64,000 nucleotides of DNA from Porticoccus sp033791605 (lineage in GTDB: Bacteria; Pseudomonadota; Gammaproteobacteria; Pseudomonadales; Porticoccaceae). The notes beneath the pieces were generated by a model. That model was not told where the DNA came from and did no database searches. It worked only from the letters and a program-made list of their open reading frames with translations. Of the stretch, positions 53,491 to 62,351 are shown in pieces (within the stretch, counting starts at the first letter, position 1; each line of letters starts with the position of its first letter). The stretch covers positions 6,298 through 70,297 of the forward strand of contig JASJGJ010000081.1 of NCBI GenBank assembly GCA_033791605.1, read 5' to 3'. The position numbers were made by a program, and so were the translations under genes.

Positions 53491-54432
53491 GTGACGATGA
53501 AAGCAATGAATACCACCGAACCTTTATTCAGTGTAGTTATACCCTGCTATAACTACGGCCACTCTATCGGGCGAGCGATAGAGTCCGTTCTCAACCAGCA
53601 AGGAGGGCATTCATTTGATGTCACAGTGATAAACGATGGGTCTTCCGATAATTCAGCAACTGTGATCAGTGAGTATGAAAAAAAATATCCCAATGTGGTT
53701 CGCTATGTATATCAGCAGAATTCAGGTTTAGCCGCAACTCGTAATCGTGGTGTTAATGATACGACAGGACAGTATCTTATTTTTCTGGATGCGGATGACG
53801 AGCTAACTGTCGAGGCCTTGACTATATTCTTCGACGCCATTGCAGCCAACCCTGAAGCATGTTTGATTGTTGGTGGCCATCATAGTCGGCACGAAAATGG
53901 TAAATACCGCTATCACAGTCCGGGTAAACTTCCGAAAGATGCGGTAGAAATTTTTCATACTTATCTGCGAAACAAGCTAGGTTTGGCAAATGGTGCAGTA
54001 GCGATGAAACGCTGTGTTTTTGATCGAGTACGCTACAATCCTGCACTAAGACAATCAGAAGATATTCCTGTCTTTGCAGCAATACTTGCAAACTACCCAT
54101 CAGTGATGATTGATAAAGCAACTGCAATTATTTACCGTCACGAAGGTAGTTTGCGTAGCAACACCATGTGGGCGGATAAGATGGGTTTTCTGCTTGTTGA
54201 TGAAGTCTTTAAGCATTCACTGCCGGCTGGTTGCTATCAATATGAATGCTGGTATCGAAGCCAAAAGGGATTATCGTTATTTCGAATGTATTTTCTTGCA
54301 GGAAAAAATCAGGAGGCGGAAAACTATTATCATCAGGCTATAAGGCAGTATCCAAAAAATATATTCCGTTGGACTTATTTGCGTAAGTATCTAAAAATGC
54401 GATTTAACTGGACAAACTCTAAAATAAAATAA
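53491..54432 (+). CDS. Family 2 glycosyltransferase
   Basis: GT2 enzymes use a nucleotide sugar to extend a glycan on the cytoplasmic side. The 313 residues open with FSVVIPCYNYGHSIGRAIESVLNQ, then VTVINDGSSDNSATVI (nucleotide-binding aspartate), NSGLAATRNRG and the metal-binding YLIFLDADDEL. The acceptor-binding half is less conserved. The start is uncertain: GTG 53491, ATG 53497 and ATG 53506 are in frame and close together. Sugar and acceptor unknown; a role in the outer LPS saccharide is inferred. Confidence 0.87.
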   Translation: MTMKAMNTTEPLFSVVIPCYNYGHSIGRAIESVLNQQGGHSFDVTVINDGSSDNSATVISEYEKKYPNVVRYVYQQNSGLAATRNRGVNDTTGQYLIFLDADDELTVEALTIFFDAIAANPEACLIVGGHHSRHENGKYRYHSPGKLPKDAVEIFHTYLRNKLGLANGAVAMKRCVFDRVRYNPALRQSEDIPVFAAILANYPSVMIDKATAIIYRHEGSLRSNTMWADKMGFLLVDEVFKHSLPAGCYQYECWYRSQKGLSLFRMYFLAGKNQEAENYYHQAIRQYPKNIFRWTYLRKYLKMRFNWTNSKIK

Positions 54433-54434
54433 AC

Positions 54435-54850
54435 ATGAACCAATCGAATAATCTAAAAGAATTTCTTGTGTGTAATTTAAAAGAGATCGTTTCCGTGTGA
54501 AGGGGGTACTATCTAGCCAACTACAAAAATAGTATTGATAGATAATTGATTGTTGATGGTGAGTATGAAACAGAGCCGCCAGCCTATTTTTCTTGACTTA
54601 TAAAGGAGCATGGTTGTGCGAAGTTCTATGATGTGGGGGGGTTGGTCTTGATGTAATAAATGTTGCGGGCTAGTCGAGTATTAAAGAAGCTGTAGTATTT
54701 TAGTCAGTGTTGGTTAAGATTTACCAGTTAAAAGCTAACTTTATTATAAAAAAATCATTTCTTTTGTCTCCATTTCTGGCGCTGCGGTTGAGTTATATAA
54801 AGAGGGCCATTAGTGCGTGGTTTGGTAGCTTGCCAAGGAAGCGCAGTTAA
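54435..54850 (+). pseudogene. Decayed methyltransferase gene, FkbM-like N-terminus
   Basis: From ATG 54435 the frame reads MNQSNNLKEFLVCNLKEIVSV, then, in the same frame across stop codons at 54498, 54543 and 54594, RGYYLANYKNSIDR, LIVDGEYETEPPAYFS and LIKEHGCAKFYDVGG. Near a run of seven G at 54635-54641 the frame shifts by one, continuing as GLDVINVAG, stop at 54671, SSIKEAVVF, stop at 54701, then 48 codons from SVLVKIYQLK to SLPRKRS and a final stop at 54848. The pattern before FYDVGG-GLDV resembles the lead-in to motif I of FkbM-type SAM methyltransferases. At 138 codons it is about half the usual length, so an internal deletion is likely. Identification is tentative; decay is clear. Confidence 0.6.
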
Positions 54851-54955
54851 AATTTTGGATGAGTTATTAGGTTAGTAGCTAAACGATATAGGGGGCGTTA
54901 TTCGTGAATAGGCTGGGGTGAAGCATCCTTGGTGAGCTAAGTCGTTTATAAATTT

Positions 54956-56209
54956 ATGAAAAAAACAAAGAAACGCATTCTTCTGGAATATTGCAAGAAA
55001 CGATATTCAAAAAACCACATGACTAGTTGGTTGGTTTGGTTGTTGTGTGGCTGCTGGCGCGGTTTTCTCTGTAGGGATAATAACAAAATTTCCACTGAGA
55101 GCTGCGATGTTCTTATTCTTCATCCGACGAGTAAATCTTTTCGTTTGAAGAGGCTTCAAAAATTAATTGATAGCTTAAAAACGTCAGACGTACATGTACT
55201 AGAAACGATAGCATTAAGTGAGAAGCAGGTTGTTAAGAAAAAAGCTTGTTGTGGCCCATTTGAGTCTGGCTTGTTGTTTCGTTGTTATGAGGGTTATGCT
55301 AATTGGCTTAGAAAAAGATATAACCCTAAAATCATTATCACTTTTCGAAATGGAGCTGTTTTGTCTCCGTTCCTTAAATCAAAAAATAATGGCGATCCAA
55401 TAACTTTTCATATGGCTCACTCAGTACTAACTGGGCAATCTAGTCGTTTTGATATGCTGGATTATGACTATTATTGCCTCTACGGAAAAAGCTCTTTTGA
55501 GTATTTGAAAAAACTGTCTTATTTTTTTGGTTCATGCCAAATTATTTTGGGTGGCAGCTATCTTTTTGATAAAGACTTTGTGTTGCCACCTGCAAATTCG
55601 AAATCTCCGCTACTATTTTTGGGCATGGGGCCAGAATTGGAAGAAAGCTCGGAGGGGCAAAAAATTTATGAATTGGTGCGTGACTGGCAAAAGCTAAATA
55701 AAAGACAGCTCTATGTGAGGTTGCACCAGCGAAGTAAGGGAGAGTTTTGGAAGTCTCTATCTCAAAAGGGTATTGATATATTGCCAGTAGAACCTTTCCA
55801 AGTTAGTGCTTCTAGAGCATCTTTAGTCTTGTCGCCCTACACTAATGCTGTGGTTGATGCCGCTTTACTCGGTAGGCCTGTACAATTGGTTGCATTGCCT
55901 AATGAGCAGGATTTTCTGCAAGTGGAGAAGTTTTTTGGGCCTCGTGTTTTTGATTCTGTAGGTTTAGACCGAGCCATAGCGCGGCATTTAAATAATTATA
56001 AAGAAAGTGTTAATGCCTGCAGACATTTTATCGAGTTTCACCTTGAGCAGGGTGTAGATTCTTTGGATTATATAAATACCACTATTCTTGAGCTGCTTGC
56101 AGGGCACTCTGTGTCTGGGCCAAAAATTACTGGGGAGACGAATCAAGGATCTTCGACTTTTCTGCATAAGAGCCAAAATTCGCCTAGTACAAACTCGTCA
56201 AAAAAGTAA
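54956..56209 (+). CDS. Unrecognised protein of the LPS region, possible GT-B-like transferase
   Basis: I do not recognise a specific family. The 417-residue product is soluble or peripherally bound, basic at the N-terminus, with a hydrophobic stretch near residues 23-36. The middle has ITFRNGAVLSPFL and ITFHMAHSVLTGQ; the C-terminal half has LLFLGMGPELEES, LYVRLHQRSKGEFW and VLSPYTNAVVDAALLGRPVQLVALP, a layout like the donor-binding half of GT-B or polysaccharide-export type transferases (GRPV after a Ser/Tyr-Thr-Asn turn). The tail (about 390-417) is Ser/Asn-rich and probably disordered. Start ATG 54956 has no good ribosome binding site. It converges on the O-antigen ligase gene. Confidence 0.6.
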   Translation: MKKTKKRILLEYCKKRYSKNHMTSWLVWLLCGCWRGFLCRDNNKISTESCDVLILHPTSKSFRLKRLQKLIDSLKTSDVHVLETIALSEKQVVKKKACCGPFESGLLFRCYEGYANWLRKRYNPKIIITFRNGAVLSPFLKSKNNGDPITFHMAHSVLTGQSSRFDMLDYDYYCLYGKSSFEYLKKLSYFFGSCQIILGGSYLFDKDFVLPPANSKSPLLFLGMGPELEESSEGQKIYELVRDWQKLNKRQLYVRLHQRSKGEFWKSLSQKGIDILPVEPFQVSASRASLVLSPYTNAVVDAALLGRPVQLVALPNEQDFLQVEKFFGPRVFDSVGLDRAIARHLNNYKESVNACRHFIEFHLEQGVDSLDYINTTILELLAGHSVSGPKITGETNQGSSTFLHKSQNSPSTNSSKK

Positions 56210-56248
56210 AAGTAGAAGCTTCGTTTATAACGAGCTTTATTTCTTTTC

Positions 56249-57670
56249 CTACGTTTTCTGGAGCGATGGCAAGGATGCTCTCAATGCTTTACCAATAGGA
56301 AATAAAAGAAGCAGCCAAAAGGGGCGTGTGGTTGTAAAAAATCTTTCATCATCAAATGATGTGGTGATAATGCCACATATTAGAAGAGCCGCTAGCGACC
56401 AGTATTTTTTGTTACATAAAGTATATAAACAAGTAAAAAGTAGTCCTAAGTACATAATCAGTGCGATTATTCCGCCTTGAAAAGCAGTACCTAAAAAAAA
56501 GTTATGGCTATCGCTGAGATGGCCGTGATGAAAGGGTACGGCCAAGCGTTGTGAGAAACCGTATCCGAATATAGGCTTTTCTAGGCAATGTTTAAGGCGT
56601 TCCCTCCAAATTTCTGTGCGATAACCAAAAGTCAGGTCAAATTGAAAAGCTCTTGGTGGAATAAATTTGTCTATAGGTTGAAGTGGTTCATTAGGTTTTT
56701 GGGTGTAGAGCGAAACAATTTCCCAAGGCCTAGTGGTTCTTTTATTCGTTTTGATTTCAAGATGGTAGACATCACTTTTGTTTGAAGTAAACATGAATTT
56801 TTTGGGATTTGATCCTTGTTTTAGTAAAGTTGTTAATCCTTGGGTATCTTTGATTTCAGGAGTTATTACAGATTGGTTATCCTTCTGAAATCTAACCAGC
56901 AGTCTTTCTCCGGTATCAAGATTAACTTGATAATGAAAACTATTGCTTGGCAATGTGATCCACTTGTTACTAAAAAATAGGGTGGTTGATACGGTGACTG
57001 CAACCAGTAATAAAGCAAAAAAAATTTTCTTTTGATATTTGATAGGGTTGTTTTGTAACAGGAATATAAAAACAAGCAGTGGCAGGCAGACAATAGCGGA
57101 ACGACTTTGTGTTAGATAACAAGCGCCTATACTTAGTAAAAATCCTATCCAGCGGATAGCTGTTGAAATGGTTGATTTTGGATGAAACTTTTTGTAGTGA
57201 AGAAAAAACCAACTGTAAAACACGTAGAAGTGCCCTGCATAAAGTGGGTTTTCCATCGGGCCAAATCCAGAAAGACGCCCTCCTTCCCAAATATTGGAAA
57301 AAATTAATTGTAAGCCAATGGCTATGGGTACAAGCCACCCCCATTTTTCGATAACTTGTGTTTCTTTCGCTAGGGCAATTCCGGAGATAAATATAATGAC
57401 GTAGAGGATAGATTTTAAATCGCTATAGTTGGGTTCGGTGGCCCATGTTGACGATAAGGCCATCCATCCAGCAAGTGTCAAAAGCCATAAGTAAATAGGT
57501 GCGCGTATAAAGTGAGAAAAATATTCTTTAGCAGTAAATAGAGTTAGAGGCAAAATTGTAAGATAAAAGATATTATTTAAGTCTTTAAATCTTGGGCTAA
57601 TACAGACCCCTAATAAGAAGAAAAGCCATGCATACGGTAAGATATCAATAGCGGATATTTTTTTTGTCAT
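56249..57670 (-). CDS. O-antigen ligase/polymerase (WaaL/Wzy-C family)
   Basis: This integral membrane protein joins O-chain to lipid A-core, or polymerises O units, in the periplasm. The product (473 residues from the ATG at 57670; GTG at 57730 is an alternative) has about twelve helices. Its large periplasmic loop (about 235-375) carries the Wzy-C signature GYRTEIWRERLKHCLEKPIFGYGF and DSHNFFLGTAFQGGI. Before that signature lies an unusual beta-rich insertion of about 100 residues (SNSFHYQVNLDTGERLLVRF... VYHLEIKTNKRTTRPWEIVSLYT). Ligase versus polymerase cannot be told from sequence. It is convergent with the unrecognised gene at 54956. Confidence 0.82.
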   Translation of the reverse strand: MTKKISAIDILPYAWLFFLLGVCISPRFKDLNNIFYLTILPLTLFTAKEYFSHFIRAPIYLWLLTLAGWMALSSTWATEPNYSDLKSILYVIIFISGIALAKETQVIEKWGWLVPIAIGLQLIFSNIWEGGRLSGFGPMENPLYAGHFYVFYSWFFLHYKKFHPKSTISTAIRWIGFLLSIGACYLTQSRSAIVCLPLLVFIFLLQNNPIKYQKKIFFALLLVAVTVSTTLFFSNKWITLPSNSFHYQVNLDTGERLLVRFQKDNQSVITPEIKDTQGLTTLLKQGSNPKKFMFTSNKSDVYHLEIKTNKRTTRPWEIVSLYTQKPNEPLQPIDKFIPPRAFQFDLTFGYRTEIWRERLKHCLEKPIFGYGFSQRLAVPFHHGHLSDSHNFFLGTAFQGGIIALIMYLGLLFTCLYTLCNKKYWSLAALLICGIITTSFDDERFFTTTRPFWLLLLFPIGKALRASLPSLQKT

Positions 57671-57927
57671 TTTATTCGTTAGAAATGATTTGATTATTCC
57701 ACCATTGAAATAAGCGCTAGCCGTGTTCACATAAAGTATGCCATAACAATTTTTTAAACCGTCGAAACACGGCGAGTAATGACTAAATTAAGTTTACTAA
57801 AGCAGTAAATATTTAAATTTTGTGATGTCGTTTAGAGTTGTAGTGTTTGTAGCTATTATCTTTCTAAGCCTTATGTGAGTCTATAATGTTCACAGGTTCA
57901 GTTGAAGTTTTAAATAGATGATTTTCT

Positions 57928-58560
57928 TTAAAGGAAAATGGTTTTCAATGCTTGTTCTGTTATTGAGGGCTTTCCAATGAATTGATATCCCTGGTTAAAA
58001 GATTTTATCGATTTATTTAAAGCGTCACGATCATTTGGGTGCCGTGCACTGTGATGAAAGTTTCTGAGTCTACGTTTTAAAGAAAGAGGTCGATAAAAAA
58101 ATTTCATATCAGAAATATCAATCAAGCCAAACTGGTTTTCTGGTGTTAGTACAATGTTCCCGAAGTGAAGTGAGCGAAAATAGATGCCTTTTTCGTGAAG
58201 GTCTCTAATAAACTTACCAAGTTTTCCTGCCAATGCATCATCAATGCCATTATCTATTGTTCTTAACGTGGTTCCGGCTAGAGGACTATAATGTACGGCA
58301 GTACGTTGGACTGAAGGGATCCGGAAAAGATTGATAATTGAGACGCTTGGTATATTGAGTGCGGCCAGTTTTTCAGCATTTTTTGCAAATCGTTGAGCGT
58401 AGGGAGAAATGAGTGCCGTCGATAACAGACGTTTGCGTCTGAATAGTTTCAGGTAGGTTCCATCCGTCAGTAGTAATACTTTGTCTCCATGCCCGTCAGA
58501 CTCAATTACCTCAGCGCCTTCCCGCAGAGTTAAATAGCCCTGTTTTGAAAGTTTTTTCAT
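57928..58560 (-). CDS. Kinase-like toluene-tolerance/LPS-type protein with altered HRD motif
   Basis: The 210-residue product has a kinase fold outline: VLLLTDGTYLKLFRRKRLL (ATP-binding lysine region), LGKFIRDLHEKGIYFRSLHFGNIVL (catalytic loop region) and GLIDISDMKFFYRPL (metal-binding region). In the loop, the expected His-Arg-Asp is Phe-Arg-Ser, so the usual catalytic aspartate is missing. Pseudomonads have comparable small proteins in the same LPS neighbourhood, so the change may be a family trait rather than decay. It is divergent from hldE, and its start ATG (58560) is 79 bases from the hldE start. Confidence 0.72.
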   Translation of the reverse strand: MKKLSKQGYLTLREGAEVIESDGHGDKVLLLTDGTYLKLFRRKRLLSTALISPYAQRFAKNAEKLAALNIPSVSIINLFRIPSVQRTAVHYSPLAGTTLRTIDNGIDDALAGKLGKFIRDLHEKGIYFRSLHFGNIVLTPENQFGLIDISDMKFFYRPLSLKRRLRNFHHSARHPNDRDALNKSIKSFNQGYQFIGKPSITEQALKTIFL

Positions 58561-58639
58561 GCTCTCGACTTCTCCATGGCAGGATTATACGAGGAGGCCC
58601 TGTGTTAAGATAGCCGCAAACTATGAAAGGACAATATTC

Positions 58640-60076
58640 ATGACACTGGTTGCTCCACGATTTGATAAGGCTCAGGTTCTGGTAGTGGGAGATCTTATGC
58701 TTGATCGCTATTGGCATGGGTCGGCTTCTCGTATTTCTCCTGAGGCGCCAGTGCCGATAGTAAATGTTGGGCAGTCTGAAGACCGTATTGGCGGTGCAGG
58801 TAATGTGGCTTTGAATATTGCCTCCCTTGGGGCTGCGGCCTTTATTGTCGGTGTCGTCGGTAAGGATGATGCTGGGGAGTCACTTAGAACTCGACTTATA
58901 TCGGCAGGTATACATTGTGATTTTCAGGTTTCAGAGACTAAACCGACTATCACAAAACTGCGGGTGATTAGTCGTCATCAGCAGTTGCTGCGGTTGGATT
59001 TTGAGGAGTTGTTTACCACTGAAGATTGTACCCAGCTTCCACAAAAGGCTGAGGCGTTGCTTTCTAATGTGGGTGCGGTGGTTCTTTCTGATTATGCAAA
59101 AGGCGCGTTGAATGACCCACAGACGTTGATCGCAATGGCGAACAAACATGGCGTACCTGTTTTGGTCGATCCGAAGGGAACAGATTTTGAGCGTTATCGG
59201 GGTGCAACCTTATTAACCCCAAATTTTGCCGAATTTGAAGCGGTGGTGGGTAACTGCCCCAGTGAACAAATATTGGTGGAAAAGGGCGCTTCATTGTTGG
59301 AGTGTTTAGACATCGCTGCCTTGTTAATTACCCGCAGCGAGAAGGGGATGACCTTATTGCGCAAAGATATGCCGGAATTGCACTTGCCCGCCCGTGCGCG
59401 GGAGGTTTTCGACGTGACAGGTGCAGGAGATACGGTTATTTCTGTACTGGCGACAGCGTTAGCTGCGGGTGAGTCTTTGCCTGATGCGGTGGCGATGTCA
59501 AATATTGCCGCCGGTATTGTGGTGGGCAAGCTTGGTACCGCCACGGTGAGTATGCCGGAATTGCGACGTGCAATTTCTCAAGAACAGGGCTCTGAGAGGG
59601 GTGTTGTGAATGAAGAGCAGCTAATGGTGGATGTGGCAGATGCCCGTGCCCATGGTGAGAAAATTGTGTTTACCAACGGTTGTTTCGATATCCTCCATGC
59701 CGGTCATGTGGGCTATCTGGAACAGGCACGAAAGCAAGGGGATCGGTTGATCCTCGCTATAAATTCTGATGCTTCGGTTACACGCTTGAAAGGTGAAGGC
59801 CGACCTATCAACCCGGTAGGACGCCGGATGGCAGTGATGGCTGGTTTGGAAGCGGTGGATTGGGTTGTTTCTTTTGAGGATGATACGCCTGAGCGATTAC
59901 TCGAGTTGATTAAGCCAGATGTTCTGGTGAAAGGCGGTGATTATAGTCGCAAGGAAGTGGTTGGCTGGGAAGTTGTTGAAGGGTACGGCGGTGAAATTGA
60001 GGTGCTAGATTTCCTAGATGACTGCTCAACAACAGCGATTGTAGATAAAATACAAAAACGTGATTTTGCCGACTAA
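58640..60076 (+). CDS. hldE: Bifunctional heptose 7-phosphate kinase/heptose 1-phosphate adenylyltransferase
   Basis: HldE makes ADP-D-glycero-beta-D-manno-heptose for the LPS core: it phosphorylates heptose-7-phosphate and then adenylylates it. The 478 residues show a PfkB-type kinase domain (about 1-315) with VGDLMLDRYWHG, GGAGNVALNIASLGA and DVTGAGDTVISVLA, and a cytidylyltransferase-like domain (about 345-478) with FTNGCFDILHAGHVGYLEQARKQG (HxGH-type motif) and GRPINPVGRRMAVMAGLE. ATG at 58640 follows GAAAGG. ADP-heptose epimerase is not in the window. Confidence 0.95.
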   Translation: MTLVAPRFDKAQVLVVGDLMLDRYWHGSASRISPEAPVPIVNVGQSEDRIGGAGNVALNIASLGAAAFIVGVVGKDDAGESLRTRLISAGIHCDFQVSETKPTITKLRVISRHQQLLRLDFEELFTTEDCTQLPQKAEALLSNVGAVVLSDYAKGALNDPQTLIAMANKHGVPVLVDPKGTDFERYRGATLLTPNFAEFEAVVGNCPSEQILVEKGASLLECLDIAALLITRSEKGMTLLRKDMPELHLPARAREVFDVTGAGDTVISVLATALAAGESLPDAVAMSNIAAGIVVGKLGTATVSMPELRRAISQEQGSERGVVNEEQLMVDVADARAHGEKIVFTNGCFDILHAGHVGYLEQARKQGDRLILAINSDASVTRLKGEGRPINPVGRRMAVMAGLEAVDWVVSFEDDTPERLLELIKPDVLVKGGDYSRKEVVGWEVVEGYGGEIEVLDFLDDCSTTAIVDKIQKRDFAD

Positions 60077-60110
60077 ATGTCCATATTGCCTGGTGTTAAG
60101 TCTTTCGTTG

Positions 60111-60929
60111 CTATGACTGCGCGCTTTTAAGAACAGCGTGTTGTGCTCTTTCTACATTATTTTTTAAATGCTCTGGATTGATGGTACCTACGATAGCGCT
60201 GCTTACCCCAGGGTGGCCAAAAATCATTTCAAAACTGTTTTCTACGGGATCTTGATTGTTTGGCAGAGCTGCATTCGATTTTGAGAGATGGCCGCTGGCC
60301 AAGGCCTTTTTGATGAGCACACCTTTATTGTGTCTGCGGCAATAATCAATGACAGGGAGCTCTTCGTTGTGGTGCAAATTCCAGGTCACCATGACGCCAT
60401 CAGATTTTTCTGCGGCTAATAAACCGCCCTCAACTGTTTTTGTGGACATGCCAAAAGCACAAATTTTTCCCTCGGCTTTAAGTTGAGCAAGGGCGTCCAG
60501 TGTGCCGTGCTCATTTATAATTTTCATGTCATTGCCATCAGAGTGGACTAAAACAATCTCGATTCTATCGGTGTTGAGCCGCTGGAGGCTTCGCTCAATA
60601 CTAAAACGCGTGTGTTCGGGTGAAAAATCAAATTGCGACTGCCCTTCTTGGAATTCCTCGCCTACTTTGCTGCAAATAACCCACTGATTTCGCAGGCCTT
60701 GCAGGAGCGGGCCAAGCCGTTCTTCGCTATTGCCATACGAGGGTGCGGTATCGATTAAATTGATGCCAAGGTCATGTGCTAACGCGATCAGGTTGGCAGC
60801 TTTTTGATTATCTGGAATGGCAAAGCTTTGGGGGTATTTTACCCCCTGATTACGACCCAACTTTACGGTGCCTAGGCCCAAAATACTGACATCAATACCA
60901 GTTTGTCCGAATGTTCTTTTGGCGAGCAA
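60111..60929 (-). CDS. Aldo/keto reductase family oxidoreductase
   Basis: AKR enzymes reduce carbonyls with NADPH. The 272-residue product has KRTFGQTGIDVSILGLGTVKLGR, INLIDTAPSYGNSEERLGPLL (catalytic Asp and Tyr), WVICSKVGEEF (catalytic lysine) and IEIVLVHSDGND (the catalytic-region histidine). C-terminal GHPGVSSAIVGTINPEHLKNNV binds the cofactor. Substrate is unknown. It starts two bases after the stop codon of the FAD oxidoreductase gene, and the same pair occurs near hldE and waaA in Pseudomonas, so the two probably work together. Confidence 0.88.
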   Translation of the reverse strand: MLAKRTFGQTGIDVSILGLGTVKLGRNQGVKYPQSFAIPDNQKAANLIALAHDLGINLIDTAPSYGNSEERLGPLLQGLRNQWVICSKVGEEFQEGQSQFDFSPEHTRFSIERSLQRLNTDRIEIVLVHSDGNDMKIINEHGTLDALAQLKAEGKICAFGMSTKTVEGGLLAAEKSDGVMVTWNLHHNEELPVIDYCRRHNKGVLIKKALASGHLSKSNAALPNNQDPVENSFEMIFGHPGVSSAIVGTINPEHLKNNVERAQHAVLKSAQS

Positions 60930-60931
60930 GG

Positions 60932-62158
60932 TTAATCTCCAAAGGCTATTTGCCAGGGGGTAGCTGCTATGGGTGGTGGACTTAAAAAGGGTAAAGCTGG
61001 TACGGGGGTTTCAGATGTTACTACTTGTTGTTGGGTGAGTAGCTCAATGACCTCGTCGGCAAGGTTAGGGCACAGTGTCAGCTTGGTGGGCCAAGCCACA
61101 ATAACATTGGGGCATTCTTTGGCGATGCTGGCAAAGGCTTTATCTGGGCGAGCAAAATTGAGCTGTCTTGGTTCAGCTCGATCTACGGGTAATGTTGCCC
61201 ATTGAGCGCCGGATAAATCTACCCAAGGCATAAGTTCTTCCAGCTCTTTTTTTGCATTGGCAATAACAATATCAGGAGATAAGTTTGCACTTTTTTCTGC
61301 CAGCGTGCCGCCTAGGTACCAGACTTGGTGTTTTACACCACAGGGGTGACTTGAAATGGTGAGTCGGGGTGTTGTTTCTGCACCGAGGCAGTGGCCGAAG
61401 AATGTGTGTGGATAGGCATGCTTTACCATCACCTGTTGTAGTGGACGTCGCTGCATACGGGGAGATGTTATACCGAGCTCTTGTAGGATAGCTTCATTGC
61501 CTTTGCCTGCTGTTAATACAAATTGATTGGCGATTAGTCGGTGGTCTTGGCCATCGTAAAGAAAATCAAGTGCAACCTTTTTGTTAGTTTCGTGGTGCCA
61601 TTGAGCTCGATTCCAGTCAATTTTGAAAATACGATCTTTACAGTTGTTGGCGAGTGTTTCCACCACGCTAGGGACATCAAGGACTTTATCTACTAGCTTA
61701 TAAAGGCTACCTTTGAAGTTGTCGTGTTGAAAGATCGCTGGGCGCTCACTTTTACTGACTTTGTTGATGCGCCCGCGAGTAGCTTTGCTCGCAAGAAAGG
61801 TTGTCATTTTCGACAACGCACTGTTGCTAGACCACATGTAAAAATGATCGCTGAGTGTGGTGGCTCCTTGAAGGTTGACATCTCCCTTGCCCTCCATGCA
61901 TGCCTGCCAGTGTGCTGGCATATCGGCGATGGCTTCTGACGCTCCGGTTAAAGCCCCATTCAGGGTGTACTTGATGCCACCATGGATCATGCCCTGGCTG
62001 GCAACGGTTTGATCACTCCCTAGAGCCGTTTGTTCAAACAATATGGCATTGTAGCCGCGATGTACTAACCTATTTAATAGCCACAATCCTGCAATGCCGC
62101 CGCCAATAATGGCAATATCGCAGGCTAAGAAGTGTTGTTTGGTTGTAGGCATTCTCAC
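60932..62158 (-). CDS. FAD-dependent oxidoreductase (DAO/GlpD-like fold)
   Basis: The 408-residue product has an N-terminal Rossmann dinucleotide motif IAIIGGGIAGLWLLNRLVHRGYNAILFEQ (about 15-42), followed by TVASQGMIHGGIKYTL, like glycerol-3-phosphate dehydrogenase-type enzymes, and a C-terminal region with APLNFARPDKAFASI-like substrate elements. It is a soluble or peripheral oxidase/dehydrogenase of unknown substrate. Upstream of the aldo/keto reductase gene by two bases, and divergent from waaA across about 190 bases. Start at 62158 or 62152. Confidence 0.85.
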   Translation of the reverse strand: MRMPTTKQHFLACDIAIIGGGIAGLWLLNRLVHRGYNAILFEQTALGSDQTVASQGMIHGGIKYTLNGALTGASEAIADMPAHWQACMEGKGDVNLQGATTLSDHFYMWSSNSALSKMTTFLASKATRGRINKVSKSERPAIFQHDNFKGSLYKLVDKVLDVPSVVETLANNCKDRIFKIDWNRAQWHHETNKKVALDFLYDGQDHRLIANQFVLTAGKGNEAILQELGITSPRMQRRPLQQVMVKHAYPHTFFGHCLGAETTPRLTISSHPCGVKHQVWYLGGTLAEKSANLSPDIVIANAKKELEELMPWVDLSGAQWATLPVDRAEPRQLNFARPDKAFASIAKECPNVIVAWPTKLTLCPNLADEVIELLTQQQVVTSETPVPALPFLSPPPIAATPWQIAFGD

Positions 62159-62351
62159 TAGGTTCCTGCGTCTAGGCTTTGATCGAAAATGGTGGTGCCA
62201 AGTCTGGGCTGTTTAGAGGGGTAGTATAGCCTGAGTAATGTCTTTATGCTTTCAGAAGCGTTGGGGTAATCCTGTTCTATTAAGGCCCTAAATTGTTGTT
62301 TAAGGCTGTGCCTAGTTTATAGTTTTTGGCTCTAATTTGTTGGTCATATAT

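Noticed and set aside
57720..57773. 8-bp inverted repeat (GCCGTGTT/AACACGGC) upstream of the O-antigen ligase
   Set aside because: Loop of 38 bases, no T-run, and no known regulator site; too weak to call.
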